A DNA stretch of 64,000 bases from Hyphococcus sp. GTDB taxonomy: Bacteria > Pseudomonadota > Alphaproteobacteria > Caulobacterales > Parvularculaceae. The DNA is taken from positions 62,001 through 126,000 of the forward strand of contig BQJG01000002.1 of assembly GCA_021604585.1 (NCBI GenBank), read 5' to 3'. Position numbers and translations under genes: made by a program. Positions 50,675-59,305 of this stretch are shown piece by piece (position 1 is the first letter of the stretch; every line of letters begins with the position of its first letter). Below the pieces are notes generated by a model that saw only the letters and a list, made by a program, of their open reading frames with translations, was not told where the DNA came from and made no database searches.

Positions 50675-51957
50675 ATTCCCAGCGCGTCGAGCATCCGAAA
50701 ATACGTCATGCCCAGAGCCAGCATCGGTCCGCCCACATGGTCAGCGGCGGGAATGCGGAAATGGCGAACCTCTTCAAAAAAGTCGAGGCCGTTTTCTTTT
50801 CCTTTGATGGCTTCGGCGAACATCTCGCCGACAATGTGTCCGCAATTGACGCCGTGCCCGGCGTAGCCTTGAGCGTAATAAACATTGTTGCTGACTTTGC
50901 CGATCAGCGGCACGCGATTGAGCGGGATGCCAATGACGCCGCCCCAGCTGAACTCAACCTTGGTGTTGGCGAGTTGCGGAAAAATCTTGCGCATGCGCGG
51001 CGCGAGCGAGCCTTCAATGTCATCAATATCGCGATTGGAATAGGTACAGCGCCCCCCAAACAACAACCTGTTGTCGCCAGTGAGGCGAAAATAATCGAGC
51101 ACCCAGTTCGAATCGCAGATCGCCAGGTTGTCGGGCAGAAGTTCTTTCGCAAGCTCGTCGCCCAAAGACTCCGTTGCAATGACATAGGTCTTCGCAGGCA
51201 GCATGTAGCCGTCGAGCTTTTGCTTCTCAAGTTTGTGGTAGGCGTTGCCGGCGAGGATCGCGTGCTTTGCTTTCACGCGTCCAGTCGCGGTTTTGATCAC
51301 TGGCGACGGCGCATGTTCGATTTCTTCGACCAATGTTCCTTCAAAGATTTTTACGCCCGCGCGTTCCGCCGCCGCTGCTTCTCCAATGCAAAGGTTCAGT
51401 GGATGGCAGTGGGCGCCGCGCCGGTCGATCAATCCGCCAATATAGTGGTCTGTTGCTGCGTGTTTGCGCACCCCGGCGGCGTCAATCAGCTCCATGATGT
51501 CGCCATGCCCGTGGGCGGCGCATTCGGCATATTCGGATTCGAGCGCACGCATCTGGCGCGCGTTAAGGGCGACCGTCGCCGCGCCGCGCGTGTAATCGCA
51601 TTTTATGTCGTATTTCTGGATGCGGGCTTCGACAATGTCATTACCGAGATAGCGCGTGCGCCAGAGAAATTCCTCCGCCCGGTCGCCAATCTGTTTGACC
51701 AATTCGCCTTCGCCCGACCAGCCGGCCAAGACTTGTCCGCCATTGCGGCCTGACGCGCCCCAGCCAATGCGGTTGGCTTCGAGCAGGGCGACGGAGAATC
51801 CGCGCTCGGCGAGTGACAAAGCGGATGCAACGCCGGTAAAGCCGCCACCGACAATCGCTACGTCAACGTCAATGTCGTCCTTAAGGCTTTCGCGTTCTGG
51901 CGCCGGATGCGCGCTGGCGGCGTAATAAGACGCAATATGCGTTTCACGATTGTTCAT
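50671..51957 (-). CDS. FAD-dependent oxidoreductase, gamma-glutamylputrescine oxidase type (PuuB-like)
   Basis: DAO-family flavoenzyme of 428 aa. The N-terminal dinucleotide motif is GGGFTG at 37-42, with GASGRNGGQVLAGW following, a mark of PuuB-like oxidases. RLLFGGRCTYSNRDIDD and the C-terminal YAQGYAGHGVN complete the FAD fold. It probably oxidises a gamma-glutamylated amine to the aldehyde with peroxide. It is last in the amine operon, 11 bp after the glutamine-synthetase-like gene. The family also oxidises other secondary amines, so putrescine is only the best guess. Confidence 0.87.
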   Translation of the reverse strand: MNNRETHIASYYAASAHPAPERESLKDDIDVDVAIVGGGFTGVASALSLAERGFSVALLEANRIGWGASGRNGGQVLAGWSGEGELVKQIGDRAEEFLWRTRYLGNDIVEARIQKYDIKCDYTRGAATVALNARQMRALESEYAECAAHGHGDIMELIDAAGVRKHAATDHYIGGLIDRRGAHCHPLNLCIGEAAAAERAGVKIFEGTLVEEIEHAPSPVIKTATGRVKAKHAILAGNAYHKLEKQKLDGYMLPAKTYVIATESLGDELAKELLPDNLAICDSNWVLDYFRLTGDNRLLFGGRCTYSNRDIDDIEGSLAPRMRKIFPQLANTKVEFSWGGVIGIPLNRVPLIGKVSNNVYYAQGYAGHGVNCGHIVGEMFAEAIKGKENGLDFFEEVRHFRIPAADHVGGPMLALGMTYFRMLDALGI

Positions 51958-51968
51958 TTGATATGCCG

Positions 51969-53360
51969 TTAAAACGCTTGCAGGTAGGAATCATATTCAA
52001 AATCGGTCACGCGCGTGCTGGCGGTGCGGATTTCCTGTTGTTTGAGCGCGCAGAAGACGCGGGTGAACAGCTCTCCATACATCGGCGCGAGAATTTTCCC
52101 GTCGGCAAAGGCGGCGAGGGCCTCGCGCCACGATGTCGGTACTTTCGCGGCGCCAGATTCATAGGCGTTGCCTTCAGTGGCGGGCGGCGGCGTCATTTTA
52201 TTTTGCACCCCGTGCAGTATGCCGCCGAGCAGTGCGGCCATCACGAGATAAGGGTTTGCGTCTGCGCCGGCGATGCGGAATTCAAACCGGCGATTAGCGT
52301 TTGAATCGTTGGGAATGCGGATTGACGCGGTGCGATTTTCATACCCCCAGGCAAGACATGTCGGGGCGTGGCTGCCGTCCTGAAAGCGGCGCATGGAGTT
52401 TAAATGCGGCGCAAGAAAGATCATCGCTTCAGGCGCCGCAGCAAGCAGACCCGCAACGGCTTGATGCAGTGTTTCCGAGCCCTTGTCGTCATCACTGGAA
52501 AAAACGTTTTCGCTCTTGCTGTTCAACATGCTCATGTGAACGTGCAATCCATTGCCGGCGCGATCGCCGAAAGGTTTCGCCATAAACGTTGCGATCATAT
52601 TGTGACTGTCAGCCACGCATTTCACGGCGCGGCGGAAAAGCACCGCCTGGTCGGCCGCTTGCAGCACGTCGGGCTGATGCATCAGATTGACTTCAAACTG
52701 TCCCGCGCCGCCTTCAACAATCGCTGCGCCAAGCGGAATCCCCTGGCGCTCGCAAGCTGAATAAAGGTCATTGAAGAATGGGCTATAGGCGTCGAGTTCG
52801 TTCATCGCGTACATGCGCGCATCGTCGATGCGCCGGCCAGTCGCGCCGAGTGCGGGCGTTAAAGGAATGCCAAGTTCGTTTGTATCGCGGGAGAGCAGGT
52901 AAAATTCGAGCTCCATCGCCGCGACCGGATGCAAGTCCATCGCCGCAAGCCGGTTTTTCATTTCATTGAGCAATTGCCGCGGATCGGCGAGAAACGCGCC
53001 GCCATCTTCGTCGCCCATCATCATCATGATTTGTGCAGTCGATTCCGCCGCCCAAGGCGAGGGGAGCATTCCGGCGCCGACCGGATAACAAATACCGTCA
53101 ACGTCGCCGGTCTCCATGACGAGACCGTTATCCATGACGTCATTGCCCCAGATGTCGACGCCGACCAGCGAACGGGGCAAACGAAGCCCGTTTTTGAAAA
53201 GCTTCATAGCAGCATCGGCAGGCAACCGTTTGCCGCGCAACACACCGTTGAGGTCGGTGAAAAATGCATCGACGAATTTAAGGTCCGGCGAAGCGTCCAT
53301 CAACGCTTTTGCGTTTTTGCGTAGACTGTCGAGATCAGCGGGTCTGATTTGGTCCGTCAT
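51969..53360 (-). CDS. Glutamine synthetase family protein, gamma-glutamylamide ligase (PuuA-like)
   Basis: A 463-aa GS-III/PuuA-type ligase that would join glutamate to an amine using ATP. The N-terminal KFVDAFFTDLNGVLRGKRLPAD is typical of PuuA-like proteins. The GS core appears as EFYLLSRDTNE, QFEVNLMHQPD, HVHMSML and the AGADANPYLVMAALLGGI segment. It is one of two such paralogues in the operon (the other at 54734). Both keep the active-site region, so they may handle different amines or form a mixed complex. It starts 9 bp downstream of the aminotransferase stop. Confidence 0.9.
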   Translation of the reverse strand: MTDQIRPADLDSLRKNAKALMDASPDLKFVDAFFTDLNGVLRGKRLPADAAMKLFKNGLRLPRSLVGVDIWGNDVMDNGLVMETGDVDGICYPVGAGMLPSPWAAESTAQIMMMMGDEDGGAFLADPRQLLNEMKNRLAAMDLHPVAAMELEFYLLSRDTNELGIPLTPALGATGRRIDDARMYAMNELDAYSPFFNDLYSACERQGIPLGAAIVEGGAGQFEVNLMHQPDVLQAADQAVLFRRAVKCVADSHNMIATFMAKPFGDRAGNGLHVHMSMLNSKSENVFSSDDDKGSETLHQAVAGLLAAAPEAMIFLAPHLNSMRRFQDGSHAPTCLAWGYENRTASIRIPNDSNANRRFEFRIAGADANPYLVMAALLGGILHGVQNKMTPPPATEGNAYESGAAKVPTSWREALAAFADGKILAPMYGELFTRVFCALKQQEIRTASTRVTDFEYDSYLQAF

Positions 53361-53369
53361 ATTGCGCGT

Positions 53370-54734
53370 TCAACCCAACTCGGCAGCGGTCTTGTCGAGG
53401 CTCGTGCGCACCAGCGCCATCAATTCGTCGATTTCCGCTTCGGTGATGACCAGAGGCGGGCACAAGAACATGGTGTCGCCGACGGCGCGCATGACAACGC
53501 CTGTTTCAAAGCAATGATTCCGGCAGACCGTGCCAGCGCGGCCGTCCGGTTGATACCGCTCGCGTGTCTGTTTGTTTTTGACAAGCTCGAGCGCGCCCAA
53601 AAGACCGACGCCGCGCGTTTGACCTACCAGCGGGTGATCGTTGAGTGTTGTGAGCTTTTCCTGAAAATAAGCCGCCGTCTTGCGGCCGGCTTTGCCTGCG
53701 AGATCGAGTTCTTCGATCAGCTCGATATTACGAATGGCGACAGCCGCCGCGACCGGGTGCCCGGAATAGGTAAAGCCATGCGCCATCTCGGAATCGGCGT
53801 TGATGATCGGATCGGCCATGCGATTGTTCATCACCACCGCAGAGAGCGGCTGGTAACCACTCGAAATTCCCTTCGCCATGGTCATGATATCGGGCGTGAA
53901 CTCATACGTCTGGCAGCCGAACCATTCGCCAGTCCGGCCGAAACCGCAAATGACTTCATCCGACCACAGAAGAATATCGTATTTACGGCAGATCCGTTCG
54001 ATCTCCTGCCAATACCCATCCGGCGGCAGCATCAAACCGCCGGCGCCCATGACCGGCTCGCCAGCAAAGGCCGCGACGTTTTCGGGACCGAGCTCAAGAA
54101 TTTTGTCTTCCACTGCTCTGGCGCAGCGCAGGGCGAAGTCGCGTTCGCTCTCCCCGTTCTCGGCATAGCCATAATAATGCGGAGCCGGCGCAACATGGTG
54201 AAAGCGCGGCAATGGCAAGTCGAAAATGCCTTGCATGAAGGGCAGGCCGGAAAGGCTCGCCGCCGCGATGGTTGAACCATGGTAGGCGCGCTCGCGGGCG
54301 ATGATTGCCTTCTTTTCCGGTTTGCCCTGAAGGTTCCAGTAATACCAGATCAATTTGATGGCGCTGTCGACGGCTTCCGATCCCGAACACCCAAAGAAAA
54401 CCTGGTCGAGACCTTCCGGCGTTTTTTGGGCGATAAGATCGGCAAGCTTCGCCGCGTATGGCGTCGTCGTTTGAAAAAACAGGTTGTAATAGCTGAGCGT
54501 CTTCATCGCCTCCGCGGCGGCGTCAACCAGCTCCTGCCTGCCATAACCAAGCTGAACGCACCACAAGCCCGCCATACCGTCGAGAATCTTATTCCCGTCT
54601 TCGTCATAAATATAGACGCCTTCTGCGCGGGTGATGACGCGCGGACCCTTTTCCCGCAACTCATGATGCGTTGTGAAGGGATGAAGGTGGTGAGCGTTAT
54701 CTAACGCTTTGAGATTGAGATTGCTGATTGTCAT
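53370..54734 (-). CDS. Class III PLP aminotransferase (putrescine/omega-amine type)
   Basis: Fold-type I aminotransferase of 454 aa. The PLP-binding Lys is 288 in MTMAKGISSGYQPL, and the Asp that contacts the pyridine nitrogen is in LWSDEVICGFGRTG. The N-terminal HHLHPFTTHHELREKGPRVI and YYNLFFQTTTPYAAKLAD segments are typical of SpuC-like putrescine/polyamine:pyruvate transaminases and related omega-amino acid transaminases. The ATG at 54734 overlaps the stop of the preceding ligase gene by one base (TAATG). The gene sits between two GS-like genes. It could remove the second amino group or process GABA. Confidence 0.9.
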   Translation of the reverse strand: MTISNLNLKALDNAHHLHPFTTHHELREKGPRVITRAEGVYIYDEDGNKILDGMAGLWCVQLGYGRQELVDAAAEAMKTLSYYNLFFQTTTPYAAKLADLIAQKTPEGLDQVFFGCSGSEAVDSAIKLIWYYWNLQGKPEKKAIIARERAYHGSTIAAASLSGLPFMQGIFDLPLPRFHHVAPAPHYYGYAENGESERDFALRCARAVEDKILELGPENVAAFAGEPVMGAGGLMLPPDGYWQEIERICRKYDILLWSDEVICGFGRTGEWFGCQTYEFTPDIMTMAKGISSGYQPLSAVVMNNRMADPIINADSEMAHGFTYSGHPVAAAVAIRNIELIEELDLAGKAGRKTAAYFQEKLTTLNDHPLVGQTRGVGLLGALELVKNKQTRERYQPDGRAGTVCRNHCFETGVVMRAVGDTMFLCPPLVITEAEIDELMALVRTSLDKTAAELG

Positions 54735-56083
54735 TAAACATTGACCATAAGAAAGCGAACGTCCCACGGGCTGAGGACGCTGGAACGGTGTTCATATTCG
54801 GCGCGTTTCAGCGCAGCGTAGGTTTCAACAAAACCTTCGCCGAGATATTTTTTCAGCGCCGCCGAGTTGGAGAATGTTTCGACGCTTTCAGTGAGCGTCG
54901 AAGGGAGCGGGCGTTCGCGGTCTTCGTAGCCTTCGCCCACATATTCCGCGCGCGGTTCAATCTTTTCGGCCATGCCGATATAACCGCAGACGAGCGATGC
55001 GGATATGGCGAGGTAAGGATTGATGTCAGCCCCGGATATGCGGTTTTCAACGCGCCGCGCGTCGGGCCCGCTGGCGGGCACGCGCAATCCGACCGTCCGG
55101 TTTTCCCGGCCCCAATGCGTGTTGGTCGGTGCGCTCATAAACGCTTCAAAGCGGTTATAGGAGTTTGTGTAGGGTGCGAGCAGGGGCATGGCGGCGGGAA
55201 GGTGCGCCTGCAATCCGCCGATAAAATGGCGGAACAGATCGGTGTCTTCGCCGTCCGGCGTTGCGAAAATATTCTTCGATGTTTTCGCGTCCACCACGCT
55301 CTGGTGCAAATGAATGGATGACCCGCTTTCATCGGCGTAAGGCTTGGCCATAAAGGTCACAAACATGCCGTGACGTTTGGCCACTTGCCGGGCGAGACGT
55401 TTGAACAGGAACAATTGGTCCGCGACTTTCATCGCGTCGCCATGCCTGATGTTGACTTCAAACTGACAAGGACCGTCTTCGTGGATCAGCGTTTCAAGAT
55501 CGACATTCTGCGCGTCGCAGAATTGGTAGAGTTCTTCAAAAAGCTTGTCGAACTCGTCGATCGCATCGAGGCTGTAAACATGCTGGCCGAATTCACGCAG
55601 CCCCGACGCGCCATCGGGCGCGCGCGGCTCAAGAACCACGTCGGTAAAGCGGGCGATCAGATAGAACTCGACTTCCGGCCCGACAATCGGCGTCCAGCCC
55701 TTTTTGCGATAGAGGTCGATGACATTGCGCAGCACCTGGCGCGGCGCCAGATTGAACGGCGCGCCTTGATCCGTATAAGCGTCGCAAATGACGGCGGCGG
55801 TTGCGTCTGTGTTCCAGGGCGCCAAGTGAATAGTCGATAGATCCGGCGACAAGACAAGGTCATGCTCGGTGCCTTTGACATGGTCGTTAAAGACAATGTC
55901 GCCATGCACGCTGATGGTGTAGGTCGCTTCGGGAATGCGCAGAGACTTGTTCTCCACGCTGGAAAGGAACAGTCCCGGCGTCATGTTCTTGCCGCGCGCT
56001 GCGCCGCCCATGTCGGGCGTCAGGCAAGAGACATCGCCGATGCGCCGTTCTCGCATCCATTCCTTCAATTCGTCCAGTTCCAT
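54734..56083 (-). CDS. Glutamine synthetase family protein, second gamma-glutamylamide ligase
   Basis: First gene of the amine operon, 449 aa. The N-terminus MELDELKEWMRERRIGDVSCLTPDMGGAARGKNM is a PuuA-like opening. The GS motifs EFYLIARFTD, QFEVNIRHGD, HLHQSVVD and the SGADINPYLAISASLVCG region are present. It is clearly a paralogue of the 463-aa protein at 51969. It probably activates an amine for degradation by gamma-glutamylation. It is divergent from the GntR regulator across a region that carries the TGTGATCACA palindrome, so it is the likely target of that regulator. Confidence 0.9.
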   Translation of the reverse strand: MELDELKEWMRERRIGDVSCLTPDMGGAARGKNMTPGLFLSSVENKSLRIPEATYTISVHGDIVFNDHVKGTEHDLVLSPDLSTIHLAPWNTDATAAVICDAYTDQGAPFNLAPRQVLRNVIDLYRKKGWTPIVGPEVEFYLIARFTDVVLEPRAPDGASGLREFGQHVYSLDAIDEFDKLFEELYQFCDAQNVDLETLIHEDGPCQFEVNIRHGDAMKVADQLFLFKRLARQVAKRHGMFVTFMAKPYADESGSSIHLHQSVVDAKTSKNIFATPDGEDTDLFRHFIGGLQAHLPAAMPLLAPYTNSYNRFEAFMSAPTNTHWGRENRTVGLRVPASGPDARRVENRISGADINPYLAISASLVCGYIGMAEKIEPRAEYVGEGYEDRERPLPSTLTESVETFSNSAALKKYLGEGFVETYAALKRAEYEHRSSVLSPWDVRFLMVNV

Positions 56084-56434
56084 AAATCACCTTGAGCGCC
56101 GCGCCGGGCCCGGATTGGGTCGGCGCGCAAACGCCTGTTTTTTTGTTTTCCGTCGCGCCCGCCGCCCCGCCACATAGCACAATTTGGCGGCTCGGATTTC
56201 ACCGCCTTACTGGCGAGCCTTCTCCGGGTTTCAGCCTAGTGGAAGCCAAACCCGGCGCAAGCTGCAAGAATGTGATCACATTTACGACGCTCAGATCGCT
56301 TCCGCAAGGCCCCCTAATCATCAGGAAACTTTGCGGTTTAGGGAGCTACGGCCCCTTTATTTTGAGCCCAAAGACCTTATTGTCGCCTCACAAAGCGCGA
56401 TCACGCTCTAAGAGTCAGGATCGGGGAGGCGGCG
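56084..56434. promoter_or_regulatory. Divergent promoter region between the amine operon and gntR
   Basis: A 351-bp gap with start sites for both divergent operons. It contains the 14-bp palindrome at 56269-56282. A strong GGGGAGG ribosome site for gntR lies at 56423-56429. I could not fix the -10/-35 boxes with confidence. No convincing coding frame is present. Confidence 0.7.
56269..56282. promoter_or_regulatory. Candidate GntR operator 1, AATGTGATCACATT
   Basis: Perfect 14-bp palindrome in the divergent promoter region, 186 bp from the ligase start and 153 bp from the gntR start. Its core TGTGATCACA recurs at 59248 and 60885, both next to genes of the same neighbourhood. The autoregulated binding site of the adjacent GntR protein is the simplest reading; CRP-like sites normally have a 6-bp spacer that is absent here. 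Confidence 0.7.
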
Positions 56435-57142
56435 ATGACTTTAGCGAAGGCGATGCTGATGACGGCCCCCGCCATTCAGAAAAAGGCGCGAACGACCCGT
56501 CCTGTCGCGGTCCACGAGGAAGTCTATCAAAGGCTTCGGCACGCCATCATTTCCGGACAATTTGAACCCGGCCGGTCGCTTTCCGTGCGCAGTCTGGCGG
56601 CGGAGTTCGGCGTAAGCGCCATGCCGGCGCGCGAGGCGATCCGTCAACTGGCGGCGCTGGGCGCGCTTGAATTCACCCCGACGCGGCGCGTGACAATCGC
56701 GCGCATGAGCAAAAGCAAGCTCGATGAATTATGCGAAGCACGATTGGCGCTGGAGCCGGCGCTGGCGGTTCGCGCGCTGAAAGGAAAAGGCGCCGCGCGG
56801 GAAAAACTTGCAGCGGAATTAGTGCGGATTGATGCGTTGCTCGATGAAGCGATCAAACGTGGCGACAGTGCGGACTACGCAAAATTCAACAGCGAGTTTC
56901 ATTTCAAACTCTACGAAGCTGCGAATGCGCCGGTCTATTTGGGACTGGTGGAAAGCCTTTGGCTACAGACCGGCCCTTTCATGCGGGTGGTCATTGGCCG
57001 CGTCGGGACATCATCTCTTGTCGACCAGCATCAAGAAGCCGTGCGCGCCATTCGCGCCGGGAATGCCGTCAAACTTGAGGCGGCGATCCGCGACGACATC
57101 AAGGAAGGCATGACGAACATCGCCCGGGCGGACCTGTCCTAG
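56435..57142 (+). CDS. GntR family transcriptional regulator with FCD domain
   Basis: Ligand-responsive regulator of 235 aa. The winged helix-turn-helix covers residues about 25-90 (EEVYQRLRHAIISGQFEPGRSLSVRSLAAEFGVSAMPAREAIRQLAALG). The helical FCD domain with ELCEARLALEPALAVRAL and a metal-binding-type FNSEFHFKLYEAA region follows. FCD members often sense organic acids or amino acids. The ATG at 56435 has GGGGAGG upstream. It is divergent from the amine operon and convergent with the amidohydrolase gene (stops overlap at CTAG). It is the best candidate to bind the three TGTGATCACA sites. Confidence 0.92.
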   Translation: MTLAKAMLMTAPAIQKKARTTRPVAVHEEVYQRLRHAIISGQFEPGRSLSVRSLAAEFGVSAMPAREAIRQLAALGALEFTPTRRVTIARMSKSKLDELCEARLALEPALAVRALKGKGAAREKLAAELVRIDALLDEAIKRGDSADYAKFNSEFHFKLYEAANAPVYLGLVESLWLQTGPFMRVVIGRVGTSSLVDQHQEAVRAIRAGNAVKLEAAIRDDIKEGMTNIARADLS

Positions 57143-59172
57143 TTGCTTCTCGAATAAACCTTCTTGCCGCCGAACCAGGTCTCCAGCACTTTCGTTTCGC
57201 TGATGTCTTCACCTTTTCCGGTCTCGGCCAAATCAAAAATATCGCGGTCGAGTATGATGAAATCGGCCTTCTTGCCAGGCTCCAGCGAGCCCGCAATGCC
57301 GGCCTGTTTCAGCGCGCGCGCGGCGCTGATCGTATAGGCGTCCACGGCGTCATAGATTGACAGCGCCTCTCCTGCATTGAGCGGCGGCAAGCCGAAAATC
57401 GAACGCGTCACGGCGCCTTCAATGTTGACGAAAGGGCGCGGGTCTTTGGTGTCCACTGGCGCGTCGGAGCCGGCGATGATCACGCCGCCCGCCTTGCGGA
57501 TCGATTCCGCCGGATAGGCATTCTTCGTGTAGTAACCATCAGGATCGTAGATGTTTCCGTCATCTGCGGCGCGGTCGACAAACGGAATGATAGTGGTGTC
57601 GTATTGCGTGTCGCGGGTCGCCCAGGCGAAAGTGAACGAGGCGTAGATGTCGTTGGCTTCAAAACGAGCGCGGTCTTCCGGTCGGACAAGCTGAAGGTGT
57701 GTAATAATATGTTTGTTCGCGCCTCCATTTGCCGCGCGCGCCGCCTCTATCGCGTTGATCGCTGTCTCGACGCTGCGATCGCCGATCGCGTGAATATGGA
57801 AAGTAAACCCCGCTGCATCGCCTTCACGCACATAATCCATGATGATCTGCTCGGGGTGTTGCAACACGCCATTCGCCTCAAGACACTGTAGCGGGTGAAA
57901 TCCGTGTGCGGCTTTAAAGGCGTTCGCCTCTGGCGTTTCTCCCGCATCGATTTGCGCGCGAGCCGCCACGCATAGGGCGCTTGCGGTGTCGACATAACCG
58001 GCGACACGCACCCACTGCGTCGCGTCATCCCACTGATAAATCGGTTGCAGATAATTCCTTGACAGGGCTGCATTCGGCAATGTCGGCGGATCGGCGAGGG
58101 GATCGCCTTCAAGCACCCCATCGGCGAAGAGTTTGAGAAAATCCGCTTTGATCAGCGGATCGCTGGCGTATTTTGAACGGATAGCCATCGCTTTGCCAAG
58201 CAGCGATGCGTAATCAACCTTTCCAGCATCGTCAGTGAATTCGCCCGGATCAAAATACAGCGCCAAATGCGCGCGTGCGTGAAACCCGTCTTTGGCGCGC
58301 AGCGCATCATAGATATCGAGTGTATCGGGATCGGCGGCGGCGTCCAGAAAAGATGTGATGCCGCGTGGTAAGGTGACATCCATCATCAATTCCGGCGCCG
58401 CGCGCGCCTTGTCGATGCCTTCGTCGAGCAAACCTGTCGCGCCAATCGCAGCAAGCGCATAATCTTCAGTCATCTTGCCGTTTGGCTCGCCGGTTTCGTC
58501 TACGCCGACATAAGGCGCAAGGTCGGCGAAGTCGGTGGCAAGCGTTGCGGCGGAAAAGCCGACGGTCTCGCCGGCGGCATTTTTAGCGCGGGCGAGGGCG
58601 ACGGAATTGACGGCGAAGTGATGTCCGTCGCTGCCCCGCAAAATGACAGGTTGTGTTGTGGAGACTGCATCAAGCGCCTGCCGGATAGTCTGAAATTTCT
58701 CGCCGGGCTGATTGCCCGCGGCGAAATTCCATAAGAGAACCGGAAGCCACTCGCCGCTGGCCATGCCGTCCTGCGCCGTGCATTCGCTTGCATAGGCGGC
58801 GATTTCTTCCAGCGTTGAAGGTTCGTTTTCAAGACTGCAGACCGGCACCGGCATGGCGCTGATCGGGTGAAGGTGGGCGTCGTGCAGGCCGGGGAGCACG
58901 AGGCGCCCGCCAAGATCGATGGTTTCGGTCTCGGGACTCTTGAATGCTGAAAGATCGTCTGCGGTTCCGACGGCGATCACCTCATCGCCATTCACTGCGA
59001 AAGCTTCCGCAAACGCGCGCTCGTCATTCGCCGTATAAACCCGTCCATTGGTGAATATCTTTTCGGCGGAAACCAGGCCTGTGCTCGTGGGTTCTTTATC
59101 CTTCGCGCTACAGGCGGCGGCGAGCACCAACAACGCGACGGCGAGCAGGCGAAGGTGTTTACATTGGTTCAT
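57139..59172 (-). CDS. Amidohydrolase family lipoprotein (YtcJ-like)
   Basis: Exported metal-dependent hydrolase of 677 aa. The N-terminus has a lipobox LAAAC (Cys 21). KIFTNGRVYTANDERAFAEAFAV and the metal-binding LHDAHLHP (HxH) open the amidohydrolase-3 barrel. IHAIGDRSVETAINAI and the final SDAPV-type Asp (GSDAPVDTKDPRPF) complete the site, and the C-terminal AISAARALKQ-like sequence closes the composite domain. It should act on an amide or cyclic amide in the periplasm. It diverges from the sulfotransferase gene, with operator 2 in between (76 bp upstream), so it probably belongs to the GntR regulon. Confidence 0.9.
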   Translation of the reverse strand: MNQCKHLRLLAVALLVLAAACSAKDKEPTSTGLVSAEKIFTNGRVYTANDERAFAEAFAVNGDEVIAVGTADDLSAFKSPETETIDLGGRLVLPGLHDAHLHPISAMPVPVCSLENEPSTLEEIAAYASECTAQDGMASGEWLPVLLWNFAAGNQPGEKFQTIRQALDAVSTTQPVILRGSDGHHFAVNSVALARAKNAAGETVGFSAATLATDFADLAPYVGVDETGEPNGKMTEDYALAAIGATGLLDEGIDKARAAPELMMDVTLPRGITSFLDAAADPDTLDIYDALRAKDGFHARAHLALYFDPGEFTDDAGKVDYASLLGKAMAIRSKYASDPLIKADFLKLFADGVLEGDPLADPPTLPNAALSRNYLQPIYQWDDATQWVRVAGYVDTASALCVAARAQIDAGETPEANAFKAAHGFHPLQCLEANGVLQHPEQIIMDYVREGDAAGFTFHIHAIGDRSVETAINAIEAARAANGGANKHIITHLQLVRPEDRARFEANDIYASFTFAWATRDTQYDTTIIPFVDRAADDGNIYDPDGYYTKNAYPAESIRKAGGVIIAGSDAPVDTKDPRPFVNIEGAVTRSIFGLPPLNAGEALSIYDAVDAYTISAARALKQAGIAGSLEPGKKADFIILDRDIFDLAETGKGEDISETKVLETWFGGKKVYSRSN

Positions 59173-59247
59173 TGTGCGGCCCCGTAAACGAGGCTTTCAT
59201 CGCCCCGCGAATTCTGCATCATGGCGCCTATGATGATCGCAGATGGA

Positions 59248-59257
59248 TGTGATCACA
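59248..59257. promoter_or_regulatory. Candidate GntR operator 2, TGTGATCACA
   Basis: Second copy of the 10-bp palindrome. It lies between the divergent amidohydrolase gene (start 76 bp away) and the sulfotransferase gene (start 49 bp away), a good position for repression of both. A longer sulfotransferase reading frame would include it, which supports the shorter start at 59306. Confidence 0.7.
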
Positions 59258-59305
59258 AGTGGCTGGAGCCTTATTTCATGGGGCGCAGCCGGAACTGGTT
59301 GGAAG

